A stretch of DNA of 64,000 bases from Paenimyroides marinum (GCF_900108395.1 NZ_FNXE01000002.1:1-64000), one strand, 5' to 3'; numbered from the stretch's first letter, positions 36,603 to 46,448 are shown. Made by a program: numbers and translations. Notes: a model not told the origin generated them from the letters alone.

Positions 36603-38399
36603 ATGAATAAATTCCAAGAATTAGGATTAAACGAATTGCTATTAAAAGCAATTCAGGACTTAGGTTTTGAAACACCTTCAGAGGTTCAGGAAAAAGCTAT
36701 TCCCTTATTGTTGCAACACGATACAGATATTGTTGCATTGGCGCAAACGGGTACTGGGAAAACAGCTGCTTTCGGGTTTCCTCTGATTCAAAAAATTGAT
36801 CCGGAGAACAGAAGCACACAGGCATTAATCCTATCGCCTACCAGAGAATTGTGTTTACAAATTACAAACGAAATTAAACAGTATTCAAAGTATGTGAAAG
36901 GATTACATACCGTGGCTGTTTATGGTGGTGCCAGCATTACAGAGCAGGCAAAAGAAGTAAAACGCGGTGCACAGATTATTGTGGCAACACCGGGACGTAT
37001 GCAGGATATGATTAACAGAAACTATGTTAACATTAAAAACATACAAATTTGCGTATTAGATGAGGCTGATGAAATGTTAAACATGGGATTCTATGACGAC
37101 ATTACCTCTATTTTATCTGATACACCAGAAGAAAAAAATACGTGGTTATTTTCGGCAACAATGCCACAGGAAGTAGCGCGAATTGCCAGAGAGTTTATGA
37201 CGAAACCTCAGGAAATTACTGTTGGTCATAAAAATCAGGGGTCTGAAAACGTGTCGCACGAGTACTATTTGGTAGGTGCACGCGACCGTTATCCGGTATT
37301 AAAACGTTTGGCAGATATGAATCCCGATATTTTTTCGGTGGTTTTCTGTAGAACCAAACGCGATACACAGGCAGTTGCTGAAAAATTAATTGAAGACGGA
37401 TACAACGCTGCTGCTTTGCACGGAGATTTGTCGCAAGCACAACGTGACGGAGTAATGAAAGCGTTCCGTGGCCGTCAAATTCAAATGTTGGTTGCTACCG
37501 ATGTAGCTGCCCGTGGAATTGATGTTGACGATATCACACACGTTATCAACTATCAGTTACCCGATGAAATTGAAACCTATAACCACCGTTCAGGTCGTAC
37601 CGGGCGTGCTGGTAAAACGGGTACGTCAATTGTTATCGTTACAAAATCTGAATACAAAAAAATCAGTCAGATTGAACGTATCATTAAAAAGAAATTCGTT
37701 CAAAAACCAATTCCAACCGGAATGGAAATTTGCGAAGTGCAGTTAATTCACTTAGCAAACAAAGCAAGATGTGTGGAGGTTGATTCAGAAATTGATAAAT
37801 ACTTGCCAAAAATTGAAGAATTATTGGGCGATTTATCAAAAGAAGAATTAATCAAAAAAATGTTTTCGTTAGAATTCAATCGTTTTATTGAATATTACAA
37901 AAAACAAAATACAATCGATTCTCCAAAATCTCGTGAAAAAGGTGAAAGATCGGTTAATTCAGACGGATCGGTTCGTTATTTCTTAAACTTAGGTTCAAGG
38001 GATAATTTTGACTGGATGAGTTTGAAAGATTTCTTACGCGATACCTTAGATTTAGGCAGAGACGATTTGTTTAAGGTAGATGTAAAAGAAGGATTTTCAT
38101 TCTTTAACACCGATGCTTCGCATAGCGAACGTGTGATGGAAATTTTAAATAACATGCATCACGAAGGTCGTCAGGTAAATGTTGAAATTTCTACCAGCGG
38201 TGGCGGTTCATCACGAAGAGATCACAATGGAAGAGGCAGAAGCGGTGGTTTCCGCAGCGAACGTTCCTCATCAGATAGAAGATCATCAGGCGGAGAACGA
38301 AGAACGGAAGGTAAATTTGGTCGTCGCAGAGAAGATGATCGTCCGGTTCGCAACGAAAGAAGATCGGTAAGAGGCGATCGTCCACGCAGATCTAACTAA
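36603..38399 (+). CDS. DEAD-box RNA helicase with DbpA-type RNA-binding domain (DeaD/CsdA-like)
   Basis: 598 residues. Q motif FETPSEVQEKAIP, motif I AQTGTGKTAAF near 47, Ia PTRELCLQ, II DEADEMLNMGF near 153, III FSATMP near 185, and VI HRSGRTGRAGKTG near 330. A DbpA-like RNA-binding domain (about 455-540, VRYFLNLGSRDNFDW) is followed by an Arg/Gly/Ser-rich tail of about 50 residues. The order matches DeaD/CsdA helicases active in ribosome assembly and cold adaptation. Monocistronic with a clear promoter. Confidence 0.93.
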   Translation: MNKFQELGLNELLLKAIQDLGFETPSEVQEKAIPLLLQHDTDIVALAQTGTGKTAAFGFPLIQKIDPENRSTQALILSPTRELCLQITNEIKQYSKYVKGLHTVAVYGGASITEQAKEVKRGAQIIVATPGRMQDMINRNYVNIKNIQICVLDEADEMLNMGFYDDITSILSDTPEEKNTWLFSATMPQEVARIAREFMTKPQEITVGHKNQGSENVSHEYYLVGARDRYPVLKRLADMNPDIFSVVFCRTKRDTQAVAEKLIEDGYNAAALHGDLSQAQRDGVMKAFRGRQIQMLVATDVAARGIDVDDITHVINYQLPDEIETYNHRSGRTGRAGKTGTSIVIVTKSEYKKISQIERIIKKKFVQKPIPTGMEICEVQLIHLANKARCVEVDSEIDKYLPKIEELLGDLSKEELIKKMFSLEFNRFIEYYKKQNTIDSPKSREKGERSVNSDGSVRYFLNLGSRDNFDWMSLKDFLRDTLDLGRDDLFKVDVKEGFSFFNTDASHSERVMEILNNMHHEGRQVNVEISTSGGGSSRRDHNGRGRSGGFRSERSSSDRRSSGGERRTEGKFGRRREDDRPVRNERRSVRGDRPRRSN

Positions 38400-38476
38400 A
38401 TTGTTGTTAATATTTACAAAATAAAGACATAAAACTGCAAAATATCCTGTATTTTTGGTTCATACTAAAAACAAAT

Positions 38477-39193
38477 ATGAGATATTTCGCAGTTTTATTT
38501 TTTTTTCTACTTTCTGCTGCTAATTATGCACAAGAAAAAAATATTCAGGGAACAGTTTACAGTGAATTAAGCTACGGTCCGGAAAGCAATGTAAACATCA
38601 TTAATTTAAGCTCATTAAAGGTTGCACAGACAAGTACTGACGGTGTTTTTACCATTTTGGCAAACGTAAATGACACATTACATATTTCTTCGGAAGGATT
38701 TCGTTCATTAAAAATAAAAGTCACAAACGACTGGTTAAAAGAAGGAACGATGAAGATTTATATTAAAGATACTTCTACGGTTTTAGACGAGGTGGTAATT
38801 AATACGTTGAAACTGACCGGAATTTTATCTGTTGATACTAAATTGATTGCCTTGGCAGATTATCCTTATTACCGCGATTTTGGTCCGACAGGTTACGTGC
38901 CTAGTTATAATCAGGGCTTAAACCCAATTAATGGTATTTACAATGCCATGAAACGAAATTCGCGTGAAACAAAAAAAATCAATCAGATTCGTAAAGAAGT
39001 AGAGCTGATTGAACTAATGAAAAAGAAATACGACCGCGAAATGGTTTCTGCTTTACTTGATATTTCTAAAGAAGAAATTGTAAAAATATTACAGCGCTGC
39101 AATCATTCTGAACGCTTTATTTATACTGCCAGCGATTACCAGATTTTTAATGCTGTTAACGAATGCTATGCAAATTATAAGTTAGGCAATTGA
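38477..39193 (+). CDS. secreted carboxypeptidase-regulatory-like domain protein
   Basis: 238 residues. Signal peptide (1-19, ending NYAQ), then a CarboxypepD_reg-like beta-sandwich (about 24-115: IQGTVYSE, VNIINLSS, STDGVFTI, LHISSEGF, LDEVVI), the same fold that precedes TonB-dependent receptors. Here no receptor barrel follows; the last 100 residues are helical and charged (KINQIRKEVELIELMKKKYD). Function unknown. Typical stand-alone flavobacterial envelope protein. Confidence 0.75.
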   Translation: MRYFAVLFFFLLSAANYAQEKNIQGTVYSELSYGPESNVNIINLSSLKVAQTSTDGVFTILANVNDTLHISSEGFRSLKIKVTNDWLKEGTMKIYIKDTSTVLDEVVINTLKLTGILSVDTKLIALADYPYYRDFGPTGYVPSYNQGLNPINGIYNAMKRNSRETKKINQIRKEVELIELMKKKYDREMVSALLDISKEEIVKILQRCNHSERFIYTASDYQIFNAVNECYANYKLGN

Positions 39194-39213
39194 TGTTGTT
39201 GTACTCAAAAAAT

Positions 39214-39246
39214 AAAAACCGTTTCAAAACAATGAAACGGTTTTTA
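39214..39246. terminator. bidirectional terminator
   Basis: 13-bp perfect stem (AAAAACCGTTTCA / TGAAACGGTTTTT) between two convergent genes. Confidence 0.88.
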
Positions 39247-39250
39247 TTTT

Positions 39251-39613
39251 TTAATATTGATTGGTACTTAACAAAACCAATGTGCAGGCTTCTTCAAAAC
39301 TGATATTGTTTTCTTTTAATAAATTTTGCAATTCACTGTTTTCGGTTCCTGGATTAAAAATAACCCTTCTTGGCTTTAAACCTAAAATATAATCATAATA
39401 TGGTTTTTGATTGGTAGGATTTAAATATAATGTTACCGTATCAATAATATCGCAGTGCACAGGTAGTTTTTCTATTGTAACACCTTCAACCTCTCCACCG
39501 CGGATACCAAAAGCTTTTACCTTGTGGTTATGACTCAACAATTTCCTGATTGCCATATTAGAGTACCTTTGTACGTTTTCAGAAGCACCCATTACTAACG
39601 TTGTATCTTTCAT
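39251..39613 (-). CDS. CoA-binding domain protein
   Basis: 120 residues making up one Rossmann-like CoA-binding domain: TLVMGASENVQRYSNMAIR at the N-terminus, HKVKAFGIRGGEVEGV near 30, PTNQKPYYDYILGLKPRRVIFNPGTEN near 67-93. The GASEN...RYS and NPGTEN pattern is typical of the small CoA_binding_2 (YccU-like) family. The protein binds a cofactor but no enzymatic role is known. It lies 58 bp after glmM on the same strand. Confidence 0.85.
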   Translation of the reverse strand: MKDTTLVMGASENVQRYSNMAIRKLLSHNHKVKAFGIRGGEVEGVTIEKLPVHCDIIDTVTLYLNPTNQKPYYDYILGLKPRRVIFNPGTENSELQNLLKENNISFEEACTLVLLSTNQY

Positions 39614-39671
39614 GATTTTTTTTACAAGTTACAATTTTTAAATCAAAGATAAAAGGGTAGATTATAGATTA

Positions 39672-41057
39672 CTATTTCACAATCTCTTGAATTTCATTTA
39701 AAATTGTTTGAGCCACCCCATCTGCCTGTTGCTGTGTGTGTGCTTCGGTATAGATACGGATAATGGGTTCGGTATTTGATTTTCTCAAATGAACCCAGCT
39801 CTCTGCAAAATCTATCTTAACACCATCAATCGTAGTGATTTTTTCGTTGGAATAGCGTTTTTTCATTTCTTCCAGAATAGCATCAACATTGATTTCGGGT
39901 GTCAGTTCGATTTTATTTTTGCTCATAAAATATTGCGGATAGCTTGCACGCAGACTTGCTACATCTAAATCTTGTTTGGCTAAATGCGTTAAAAACAAAG
40001 CTACACCCACCAAGGCATCGCGGCCGTAATGGATTTCCGGATAAATAATCCCGCCGTTTCCTTCGCCACCAATTATTGCATTATTTTTCTTCATCAACTC
40101 CACCACATTCACTTCGCCCACAGCCGATGCTTCGTACATTCCACCGTGTTTTTCGGTAACATCTTTCAAGGCACGGGAAGACGACATATTAGACACCGTA
40201 TTGCCCGGAGTTTTACTCAACACATAATCGGCTACAGCCACCAAGGTATATTCTTCGCCAAACATTTCGCCATCGTTGCTGATAAAAGCCAATCGGTCAA
40301 CGTCCGGATCTACAACAATTCCGAAATCGGCTTGTTCTTTGACAACCAGTTCGCAAATATCTTTCAGATGCTCTTTCAACGGTTCGGGATTATGCGGAAA
40401 ATGTCCGTTGGGTTCGCAGTACAATTTCACGACTTCAACGCCCATTTTTTCCAATAATGCAGGAATAACGATTCCGCCCGAAGAATTTACTCCATCAACA
40501 ACTATTTTAAATTTTCGTTGTTTTACAGCTTCCACATCAACTAACTTTAGATTCAAAACCTCGTCGATATGTCTGTCCATATAATCGTTGATTTCAGTAA
40601 TCGTTCCTAAGTTGTCCACATCGGCAAAATTGAAATTATCGGATTCAGCAATGTCTAAAATCAAAGCTCCTTCAGCACCGCTTAAAAACTCGCCTTTATT
40701 GTTCAATAATTTCAACGCATTCCATTGTTTTGGGTTGTGGGAAGCGGTTAAAATGATTCCGCCATCAGCTTTTTCCATTGGTACGGCAACTTCAACAGTC
40801 GGCGTGGTCGATAAGCCCAAATCGATTACATTAATACCCAAACCAACCAAAGTCTGCATCACCAATTGATGAATCATCGGACCGGAAATACGTGCATCGC
40901 GTCCAATTACAACGGTTAAATTATCTTTTTGCAAACTGTTTTTTAAGAACGTTCCGTAAGCCGAAGCAAATTTTACCGCATCAATAGGAGTTAAATTTTC
41001 GCCTACATTTCCACCGATGGTTCCTCTGATTCCGGATATAGATTTTATTAAAGTCAT
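39672..41057 (-). CDS. glmM: phosphoglucosamine mutase (phosphohexomutase family)
   Basis: 461 residues from the ATG at 41057, preferred over an upstream in-frame ATG (41078) because MTLIKSISGIRGTIGG is the family start. Catalytic phosphoserine in LTASHNPKQWNALKL near 98, metal loop VVDPDVDRLAF near 237, sugar-binding GGEGNGGIIYPEIHYGRD near 320, and phosphate-binding RKSNTEPIIRIYTEA near 430. It interconverts glucosamine-6-P and glucosamine-1-P for UDP-GlcNAc. Other hexose specificities cannot be excluded by sequence. Confidence 0.88.
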   Translation of the reverse strand: MTLIKSISGIRGTIGGNVGENLTPIDAVKFASAYGTFLKNSLQKDNLTVVIGRDARISGPMIHQLVMQTLVGLGINVIDLGLSTTPTVEVAVPMEKADGGIILTASHNPKQWNALKLLNNKGEFLSGAEGALILDIAESDNFNFADVDNLGTITEINDYMDRHIDEVLNLKLVDVEAVKQRKFKIVVDGVNSSGGIVIPALLEKMGVEVVKLYCEPNGHFPHNPEPLKEHLKDICELVVKEQADFGIVVDPDVDRLAFISNDGEMFGEEYTLVAVADYVLSKTPGNTVSNMSSSRALKDVTEKHGGMYEASAVGEVNVVELMKKNNAIIGGEGNGGIIYPEIHYGRDALVGVALFLTHLAKQDLDVASLRASYPQYFMSKNKIELTPEINVDAILEEMKKRYSNEKITTIDGVKIDFAESWVHLRKSNTEPIIRIYTEAHTQQQADGVAQTILNEIQEIVK

Positions 41058-41269
41058 TTTAGTTATTTTTAAAAACAAATATAAAGATTCCTTTGTGAAT
41101 TAAAGTAAATGGAAAGTTGAAAATTATTTGTAAATGATTTCGCGTTTGGTTGTTAATCACAAACAGCGTTGCTATGGTTCAATTTTTATTCTAATCAGGG
41201 TTGTCATTAAAATCACAAACTAATAAATTGTTAAAATTGCATATTAATGAGAGTTAAAAGATAAATTAT

Positions 41270-41887
41270 TTAATACCCATCATAGGTCTTCCAATCAATT
41301 TCTTCTTTTATTTCATCAAAGGTGTAATTCCCTAATTTTAAAATAGTTCCTTTTTCATCAATATATCCCTGATATTCACATGTGATAGAGTAGTGGTGGC
41401 AGCCGTTTTCATCTTCATGATTGCCCCAAGGAATTTTTTTGCATTTTTTTCCAATAATTGCTTTGCCGTTGTAAAATGAAGTGGCAATTTCAAACTGTGG
41501 TTCTATTATGATTTCTCCTTTTTCGTTTGCAAACCCAATTTTATCTTCGTTATCAATTATTCTGATTTTATTTTCAATTAAATAATCAGGGCTTGGTTCT
41601 CCAAAACTGGTATTAAATACTTGAAATAGAATGTTTTCATTCACGTCAATCGCTGACCAGCCCGGGGAGTTTTTTTTGCCGAAAATTGCGAAATATCCTA
41701 TCGTATCATCATTCATAGAAATATAGTATTTTGCAGTATCTAAGACTTTTAATGTCTTTCCATATTCGTCAACTAATGAATAGATGTTTCGCCAGTTTTC
41801 TATTTCTGTTCCTACCACTTTAAACTTTGTTTGGGCTGTTACTATATTAAAGAGAAAAACGGATAATAGTGTTAAGGTGAATTTCAT
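41270..41887 (-). CDS. secreted WG-repeat protein, unknown function
   Basis: 205 residues with a signal peptide (1-18, ending VTAQ). IRIIDNEDKIGFANEKGEIII near 110, EPQFEIATSFYNGKAIIGK and YQGYIDEKGTI near 175 are WG-repeat-like (bacterial KWG Leptospira repeats). Four or five such units are spread over the mature part. Role unknown. Stand-alone. Confidence 0.7.
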   Translation of the reverse strand: MKFTLTLLSVFLFNIVTAQTKFKVVGTEIENWRNIYSLVDEYGKTLKVLDTAKYYISMNDDTIGYFAIFGKKNSPGWSAIDVNENILFQVFNTSFGEPSPDYLIENKIRIIDNEDKIGFANEKGEIIIEPQFEIATSFYNGKAIIGKKCKKIPWGNHEDENGCHHYSITCEYQGYIDEKGTILKLGNYTFDEIKEEIDWKTYDGY

Positions 41888-41931
41888 AATTTTTTAAATT
41901 AAAGCGGATAGATGGTTACTAAATTAATGAA

Positions 41932-43521
41932 TTATTCTATTACAATTGATCGTTCCATGTTTGTTTGTTCTAAAAAAATTTCGTCGTGTGATACAATTAA
42001 TAAAGTGCCTTGATATTCATTGATAGCGTTTGTTAGTATATGTACATTTTGAATATCTAAATTATTTGTGGGTTCGTCTAATATGATGATGTCTGGAGCT
42101 TTATTGTGTATTGTCAGGCAACAAAGTAACAAACGCATTTTTTCGCCGCCACTCAACGCACTACAAGGTTTTTGCCAATCTTCTTTTGAAAACAGAAAAC
42201 GGTTTAATCTAATTTTAATTTCGTGTTCTTCTAAAGCAGAACTGTTGAATTTTTTGGCTTGTTCGTAAACGTTGAGGTGATTATCAATCAAAGAATAATC
42301 TTGATCGATATAAATCGCTTTGTTTGCAGCCCGATAAAGTGTTCCTGTTTGTGGTTCAAAATTTCCTAAAAGAATATTGATCAAAGTAGTTTTCCCCGAT
42401 CCGTTTTTTCCTTTCAAAGCAATGCGTTCGCCGCTTGTAATTTGAAAATTAAGATTAGTTTTCCACAATGGTTTGTTAGTGTAACCAAAAGTAAGATCTG
42501 TTGCAGTGAATAAAATTTTGCCTTTGTGTAATTGCGAATTATCAAATCCAAATTTCATTTTATCCGTATCAGGAACAGCAGAACGAAGTGTTTGAAGGTC
42601 TTGAGAAATGCCGTCTATTTTTTCTGTATGAACACTTTTGAGCTTAGAGGTACTGTTTTCAGCCTTATTGCGAAGTGTATTCATCATTATTCGGGCAACG
42701 CCTGCTTTTTCTTGTTTGTTTTTACCACGACTGTCCGCCTTTTGTTGTCGTTCTAGAGTTTCGCGTTCTTTTTCTTTGGCTTTTCGCAATATTTTTTCTT
42801 TGTTGTGAATGTCCTGATTTAGTGCATTTTTTTCCATTTCTTTTTGTTCTGCATAAAAATCATAATTGCCGCCATATACTTTAATTCCATTTTTATTTAA
42901 TTCGCAAACCGTATGTAACAGATTCAGTAATTTTCTGTCATGACTTACAATAATTAAGGTGTTTTTTGTAGATTGAATGTAATTATACAAAAGTTCACGA
43001 CTTTCGGAATCTAAATGATTACTGGGTTCGTCTAACAAAACCAATTCGGGATGGTGAATAGAAATTCCTGCGAGAAAAACCTTTGTTTTCTGTCCGCCAC
43101 TTAACGATTCTAATTTTTGCGACAAATCTAAATCGTTCAGCTGCCAATATTTTAAAGCTTCGTTGCAACGGTCTTCAATGGTCCAGTCATCGTTTAACAC
43201 ATTAAAATTTTCTTCGGTAGTGTTTCCGTTTAAAATTTCTTTTAAGGCGTTTAATTTGCCATCAATTTTTAGTGCTTCTGCAATGGAAAGATGGTTATAT
43301 TGTCCAAATATTTGAGGAACAAAATAGGGAATAGTATCAATAATAATTTGTCCGTTAGACGGAGCTAATTCCTGATTAATAATTTTTAATAAAGTTGATT
43401 TTCCCGCACCGTTATTGCCGATTAGGGCTATTTTATCATGATTGTTTACTGCTAGATGAATAGTGCTAAACAGCAAATCTTTGTTAGGATGTGTGTATGA
43501 AATGTTTTGTAGAATAAGCAT
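41932..43521 (-). CDS. ABC-F family ATPase
   Basis: 529 residues with two ABC domains and no membrane segments. Walker A GNNGAGKST near 35 and GKNGSGKTT near 370, signatures LSGGQKTKV near 140 and LSGGEKMRL near 475, Walker B LLDEPSNHLD and ILDEPTNNLD. The charged interdomain linker (about 225-320, KEKERETLERQQKADSRG) is long, as in ribosome-acting ABC-F proteins. The start at 43521 (MLILQNISYTHPNK) fits the first ABC strand. Whether it is a housekeeping translation factor or an antibiotic ribosome-protection factor cannot be told by eye. Confidence 0.9.
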   Translation of the reverse strand: MLILQNISYTHPNKDLLFSTIHLAVNNHDKIALIGNNGAGKSTLLKIINQELAPSNGQIIIDTIPYFVPQIFGQYNHLSIAEALKIDGKLNALKEILNGNTTEENFNVLNDDWTIEDRCNEALKYWQLNDLDLSQKLESLSGGQKTKVFLAGISIHHPELVLLDEPSNHLDSESRELLYNYIQSTKNTLIIVSHDRKLLNLLHTVCELNKNGIKVYGGNYDFYAEQKEMEKNALNQDIHNKEKILRKAKEKERETLERQQKADSRGKNKQEKAGVARIMMNTLRNKAENSTSKLKSVHTEKIDGISQDLQTLRSAVPDTDKMKFGFDNSQLHKGKILFTATDLTFGYTNKPLWKTNLNFQITSGERIALKGKNGSGKTTLINILLGNFEPQTGTLYRAANKAIYIDQDYSLIDNHLNVYEQAKKFNSSALEEHEIKIRLNRFLFSKEDWQKPCSALSGGEKMRLLLCCLTIHNKAPDIIILDEPTNNLDIQNVHILTNAINEYQGTLLIVSHDEIFLEQTNMERSIVIE

Positions 43522-43649
43522 AATTTCCTTCTTTAAAATGAAACAATATAACAACCGCTTTTGCCGTTGTTGTTTTGGTTTATCTGAAAGAAATTATTTT
43601 TTACATTTCGTGCTTATTTAATTTTTACTGCTGCAAATATACGAATAAA

Positions 43650-44465
43650 TTAAACAAAAAATCCTAAAGAAATTCCTATAATGATTGCTAATAATTTGGC
43701 AAGGTTAAATTTATGTCCTTCGCTGCTTTCAAAAATAATGGTTGATGAAATATGAAAAAGAATGCCTATTACAAAAGCAGATATCGGTACATAATAATCA
43801 TTCAAAAATGATAAGCTGTGAGAAAGATAAGTGCCTAAGGGCGTCATCAATGCAAAAGCAACCATAAAAATAAAAACAAACTTTTTGTCTAATTGAGCTT
43901 GTAAGAAAAATAAGGTTAAAATAATAGCTATAGGAAAATGGTGTATTGCAATTGCCCATGCTAAATGATGGTGCTGGCTAATGGGCATTCCTTCAAATAA
44001 TGCGTGTAAACATAAACTACCAAATAAAAGCCAAGGTAACGAGGTCATTTTTTCGTGTATGTGCACGTGACCGTGTTCGGCTCCTTTTGAGAAATATTCT
44101 AAAATGATCTGAAATACAATTCCCAACATAATAAACAACCCGATTTCTTTCATTGCGTTATGGTCGTGGTTGTGTGTGGTGTTGTTAGTTAATTCATAAG
44201 AAGTATGATCGCAATTTTCATGATTGTGATCATTTAAATATTGCACCACAGAAAAATCTGCTTGTTCTGTAGTACTTTCAATATGATTTCCTTCAATAAC
44301 ATAGGCATAAACCTCTGGTAATAAATGCGACACGGTCATGGTGAGTAAAAAGGCACCGCTGAAAGCCAATAAAAGTTTAATGGTTTTTTTGTTGTTGGGT
44401 TTGATAACTATTGCCACAAAATACCCTAACACTACAGCTATGAAAGGAAGTAAATAAGTTGTCAT
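43650..44465 (-). CDS. ZIP-family divalent metal transporter
   Basis: 271 residues, about eight hydrophobic segments and a His-rich cytosolic loop (about 92-120, NHENCDH and THNHDHNA). LCLHALFEGMPIS near 162 and AIAIHHFPIAIIL near 180 correspond to ZIP helices IV and V, whose His/Glu bind Zn2+ or Fe2+. Stop-to-start overlap of 1 bp with the upstream methyltransferase gene suggests a common transcript. Confidence 0.9.
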   Translation of the reverse strand: MTTYLLPFIAVVLGYFVAIVIKPNNKKTIKLLLAFSGAFLLTMTVSHLLPEVYAYVIEGNHIESTTEQADFSVVQYLNDHNHENCDHTSYELTNNTTHNHDHNAMKEIGLFIMLGIVFQIILEYFSKGAEHGHVHIHEKMTSLPWLLFGSLCLHALFEGMPISQHHHLAWAIAIHHFPIAIILTLFFLQAQLDKKFVFIFMVAFALMTPLGTYLSHSLSFLNDYYVPISAFVIGILFHISSTIIFESSEGHKFNLAKLLAIIIGISLGFFV

Positions 44466-45196
44466 TATTTAAAAATCATTATTAAACGGTCTGATTCTTT
44501 TTCGTGGAATTTATGCAGCTTATAATCGCCAAAAGTATCCAGTAAAAAGATACCGGCTTGATCCATAAGCTTTTCAAAATCGTTCAAAGTCAATGCTTTT
44601 ACGCGCTCGGTAAAATCATAGCTTTCATTTTCATGTTCAAAACAAATGTTTTTAAAAATATATCCGTTTTCTGTCCACCGCTTAATGTTAAAAACAATTC
44701 CGTCTACTTCTTTGGTTTCTTTTGCTACCAAATGTTCAATAACCTTGTGCACATTCATAAAATCAAGTACAGCAAAACCATATTCAGATAAACTTTCTTT
44801 AATAGCTTTCAAGGTTTCCAGATTGTCATTTTCGGTTTCAAAATATCCAAAACTGGTAAAAAGGTTAAAAACAGCATCAAATTTTTCATCAAAAGGCTCA
44901 CGCATGTCTTTTACCTTAAAATGTAAGGTGTCGTTTTCAAACTCTTTGGCAAAATTAATACTGTTTTCCGATAAATCGGCACCTACCACATTGTATCCCA
45001 ATTTATTCAGATAAATAGAATGCCGTCCGTGTCCGCAAGCCAAATCAAGTACTTTTGCGTGTTCAGGCAAATTCAGGTATTCTGTAATATTATCAATAAA
45101 CAATTGTGCTTCTGCATAATCACGATCTTTGTATAAAATGTGATAAAAAGGGGTATCAAACCAGTTGCGAAACCATGTTTTTTTAGATTCTTGCAT
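44465..45196 (-). CDS. class I SAM-dependent methyltransferase
   Basis: 243 residues from the ATG at 45196. SAM motif I VLDLACGHGRHSIYLNKLG near 41-59, followed by acidic VVGADLS. The C-terminal half has FTERVKALTLNDFEKLMDQAG, seen in small-molecule methyltransferases. Substrate unknown. An upstream in-frame ATG (45256) would run through the intergenic promoter region and is rejected. Divergent from the rlmL-like gene, with a back-to-back promoter between. Confidence 0.85.
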   Translation of the reverse strand: MQESKKTWFRNWFDTPFYHILYKDRDYAEAQLFIDNITEYLNLPEHAKVLDLACGHGRHSIYLNKLGYNVVGADLSENSINFAKEFENDTLHFKVKDMREPFDEKFDAVFNLFTSFGYFETENDNLETLKAIKESLSEYGFAVLDFMNVHKVIEHLVAKETKEVDGIVFNIKRWTENGYIFKNICFEHENESYDFTERVKALTLNDFEKLMDQAGIFLLDTFGDYKLHKFHEKESDRLIMIFK

Positions 45197-45205
45197 TTTA
45201 GAAAT

Positions 45206-45234
45206 TTTGTAAAGGCAAAAATACGCTATTTTTG
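45206..45234 (+). promoter_or_regulatory. promoter of the THUMP methyltransferase gene, back to back with a minus-strand -7 box
   Basis: Plus strand: TTTG at 45206-45209 and TATTTTTG at 45227-45234 (17-bp spacing). The minus strand carries its own TATTTTTG (45223-45216), only 3 bp away, so the region reads CAAAAATA-CGC-TATTTTTG. Divergent genes begin 20 bp (minus) and 45 bp (plus) away. Confidence 0.65.
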
Positions 45235-45278
45235 TAGAATTAAATAAATTTATCATTCCCGAAGGAAAGGAATTGAAT

Positions 45279-46448
45279 ATGGAAAACTTTAAAATGGTCG
45301 CTAAAACCTTCTTTGGTTTTGAAGAAATTTTAGCAAATGAATTAGTAAAGCTTGGTGCACAGCGTGTTGAACAAGGTACCCGAATGGTTAGTTTTTATGG
45401 TGATAAAGGTTTTATGTACAAAGCCAATTTATCATTGCGTACCGCATTAAAAATTTTGAAACCCATAAAACAGTTCAAAGTTTATAACGAAACCAGTTTG
45501 TATAACGGTGTTCAAAGCATTGATTGGACAGATTTTATCAGTGTTCACCAATCATTTTTAATAGATGCGACTGTTTTTTCAGATCAGTTTAACCATTCGC
45601 AGTTTGTGGCACTAAAAAGCAAAGATGCTATTGTTGACCAGTTTAAAAAGAAATTTGACGACAGACCAAATATTGATAAAGACCACCCCGATTTAAGAAT
45701 AAACATTCACATTCAGCAGGATGTTTGTACGGTTTCGCTGGATACGTCAGGAGCCTCACTACACCACCGCGGGTATCGAACAGCTACTAATATTGCACCG
45801 ATTAATGAAGTATTGGCAGCCGGAATTTTATTGTTAAGCGGATGGAATGGTCAATCACACTTTTTGGATCCCATGTGCGGATCGGGAACTTTTTTGGTGG
45901 AAGCTGCAATGATTGCCTGCAATATTCCGCCAAATATCAACAGAAAAGAGTTCGCTTTTGAAAAATGGAACGATTGGGATGCCGATTTGTTTGATAAAGT
46001 AGAAGAATCGTTATTGAAAAAGATTACTGATTTTCATTATGATATTTTTGGATACGACAAAGCACCATCGGCAGTTGCTAAAGCAAAAGACAATGCCCGA
46101 AACTCTAATTTAGACGAATACATAAAAATAGAACAACGGAATTTTTTTGAAACGGAAAAAGAAACCGAAGGAACGTTGCACATGGTTTTCAATCCCCCTT
46201 ATGGCGAACGCTTAGATATTGATTTAGAACGTTTTTACCGTGAAATAGGCGATACGTTAAAACAAAGTTATCCTGATACCAATGCATGGTTTATTACCGG
46301 AAACATTGAGGCGTTAAAATATGTGGGTTTAAAACCATCGAGAAAAATTAAGTTGTTTAACGGTAAATTAGAAGCCCGTTTAGTAAAATACGAGATGTAC
46401 AAAGGAAGTAAACGAACAAAATTTCAAAATAAAACAGAAAATGAATAA
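45279..46448 (+). CDS. THUMP-domain rRNA large-subunit methyltransferase (RlmL N-terminal half type)
   Basis: 389 residues. N-terminal ferredoxin-like/THUMP region (about 1-160: VAKTFFGFEEILANEL, INIHIQQDVCTVSLDTSG), then a Rossmann methyltransferase with FLDPMCGSGTFLVEAAMIA near 200 and catalytic FNPPYGERLD near 305. It corresponds to the m2G2445-forming half of E. coli RlmL. The first ATG is at 45279; the in-frame TTG six bases earlier is not needed. It overlaps the next small gene by 8 bp. Confidence 0.88.
   Translation: MENFKMVAKTFFGFEEILANELVKLGAQRVEQGTRMVSFYGDKGFMYKANLSLRTALKILKPIKQFKVYNETSLYNGVQSIDWTDFISVHQSFLIDATVFSDQFNHSQFVALKSKDAIVDQFKKKFDDRPNIDKDHPDLRINIHIQQDVCTVSLDTSGASLHHRGYRTATNIAPINEVLAAGILLLSGWNGQSHFLDPMCGSGTFLVEAAMIACNIPPNINRKEFAFEKWNDWDADLFDKVEESLLKKITDFHYDIFGYDKAPSAVAKAKDNARNSNLDEYIKIEQRNFFETEKETEGTLHMVFNPPYGERLDIDLERFYREIGDTLKQSYPDTNAWFITGNIEALKYVGLKPSRKIKLFNGKLEARLVKYEMYKGSKRTKFQNKTENE

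Noticed and set aside
41932-46448. Possible resistance island (ABC-F, ZIP, methyltransferases)
   Set aside because: No mobile genes, direct repeats or change in base use; both methyltransferases look like core genes.
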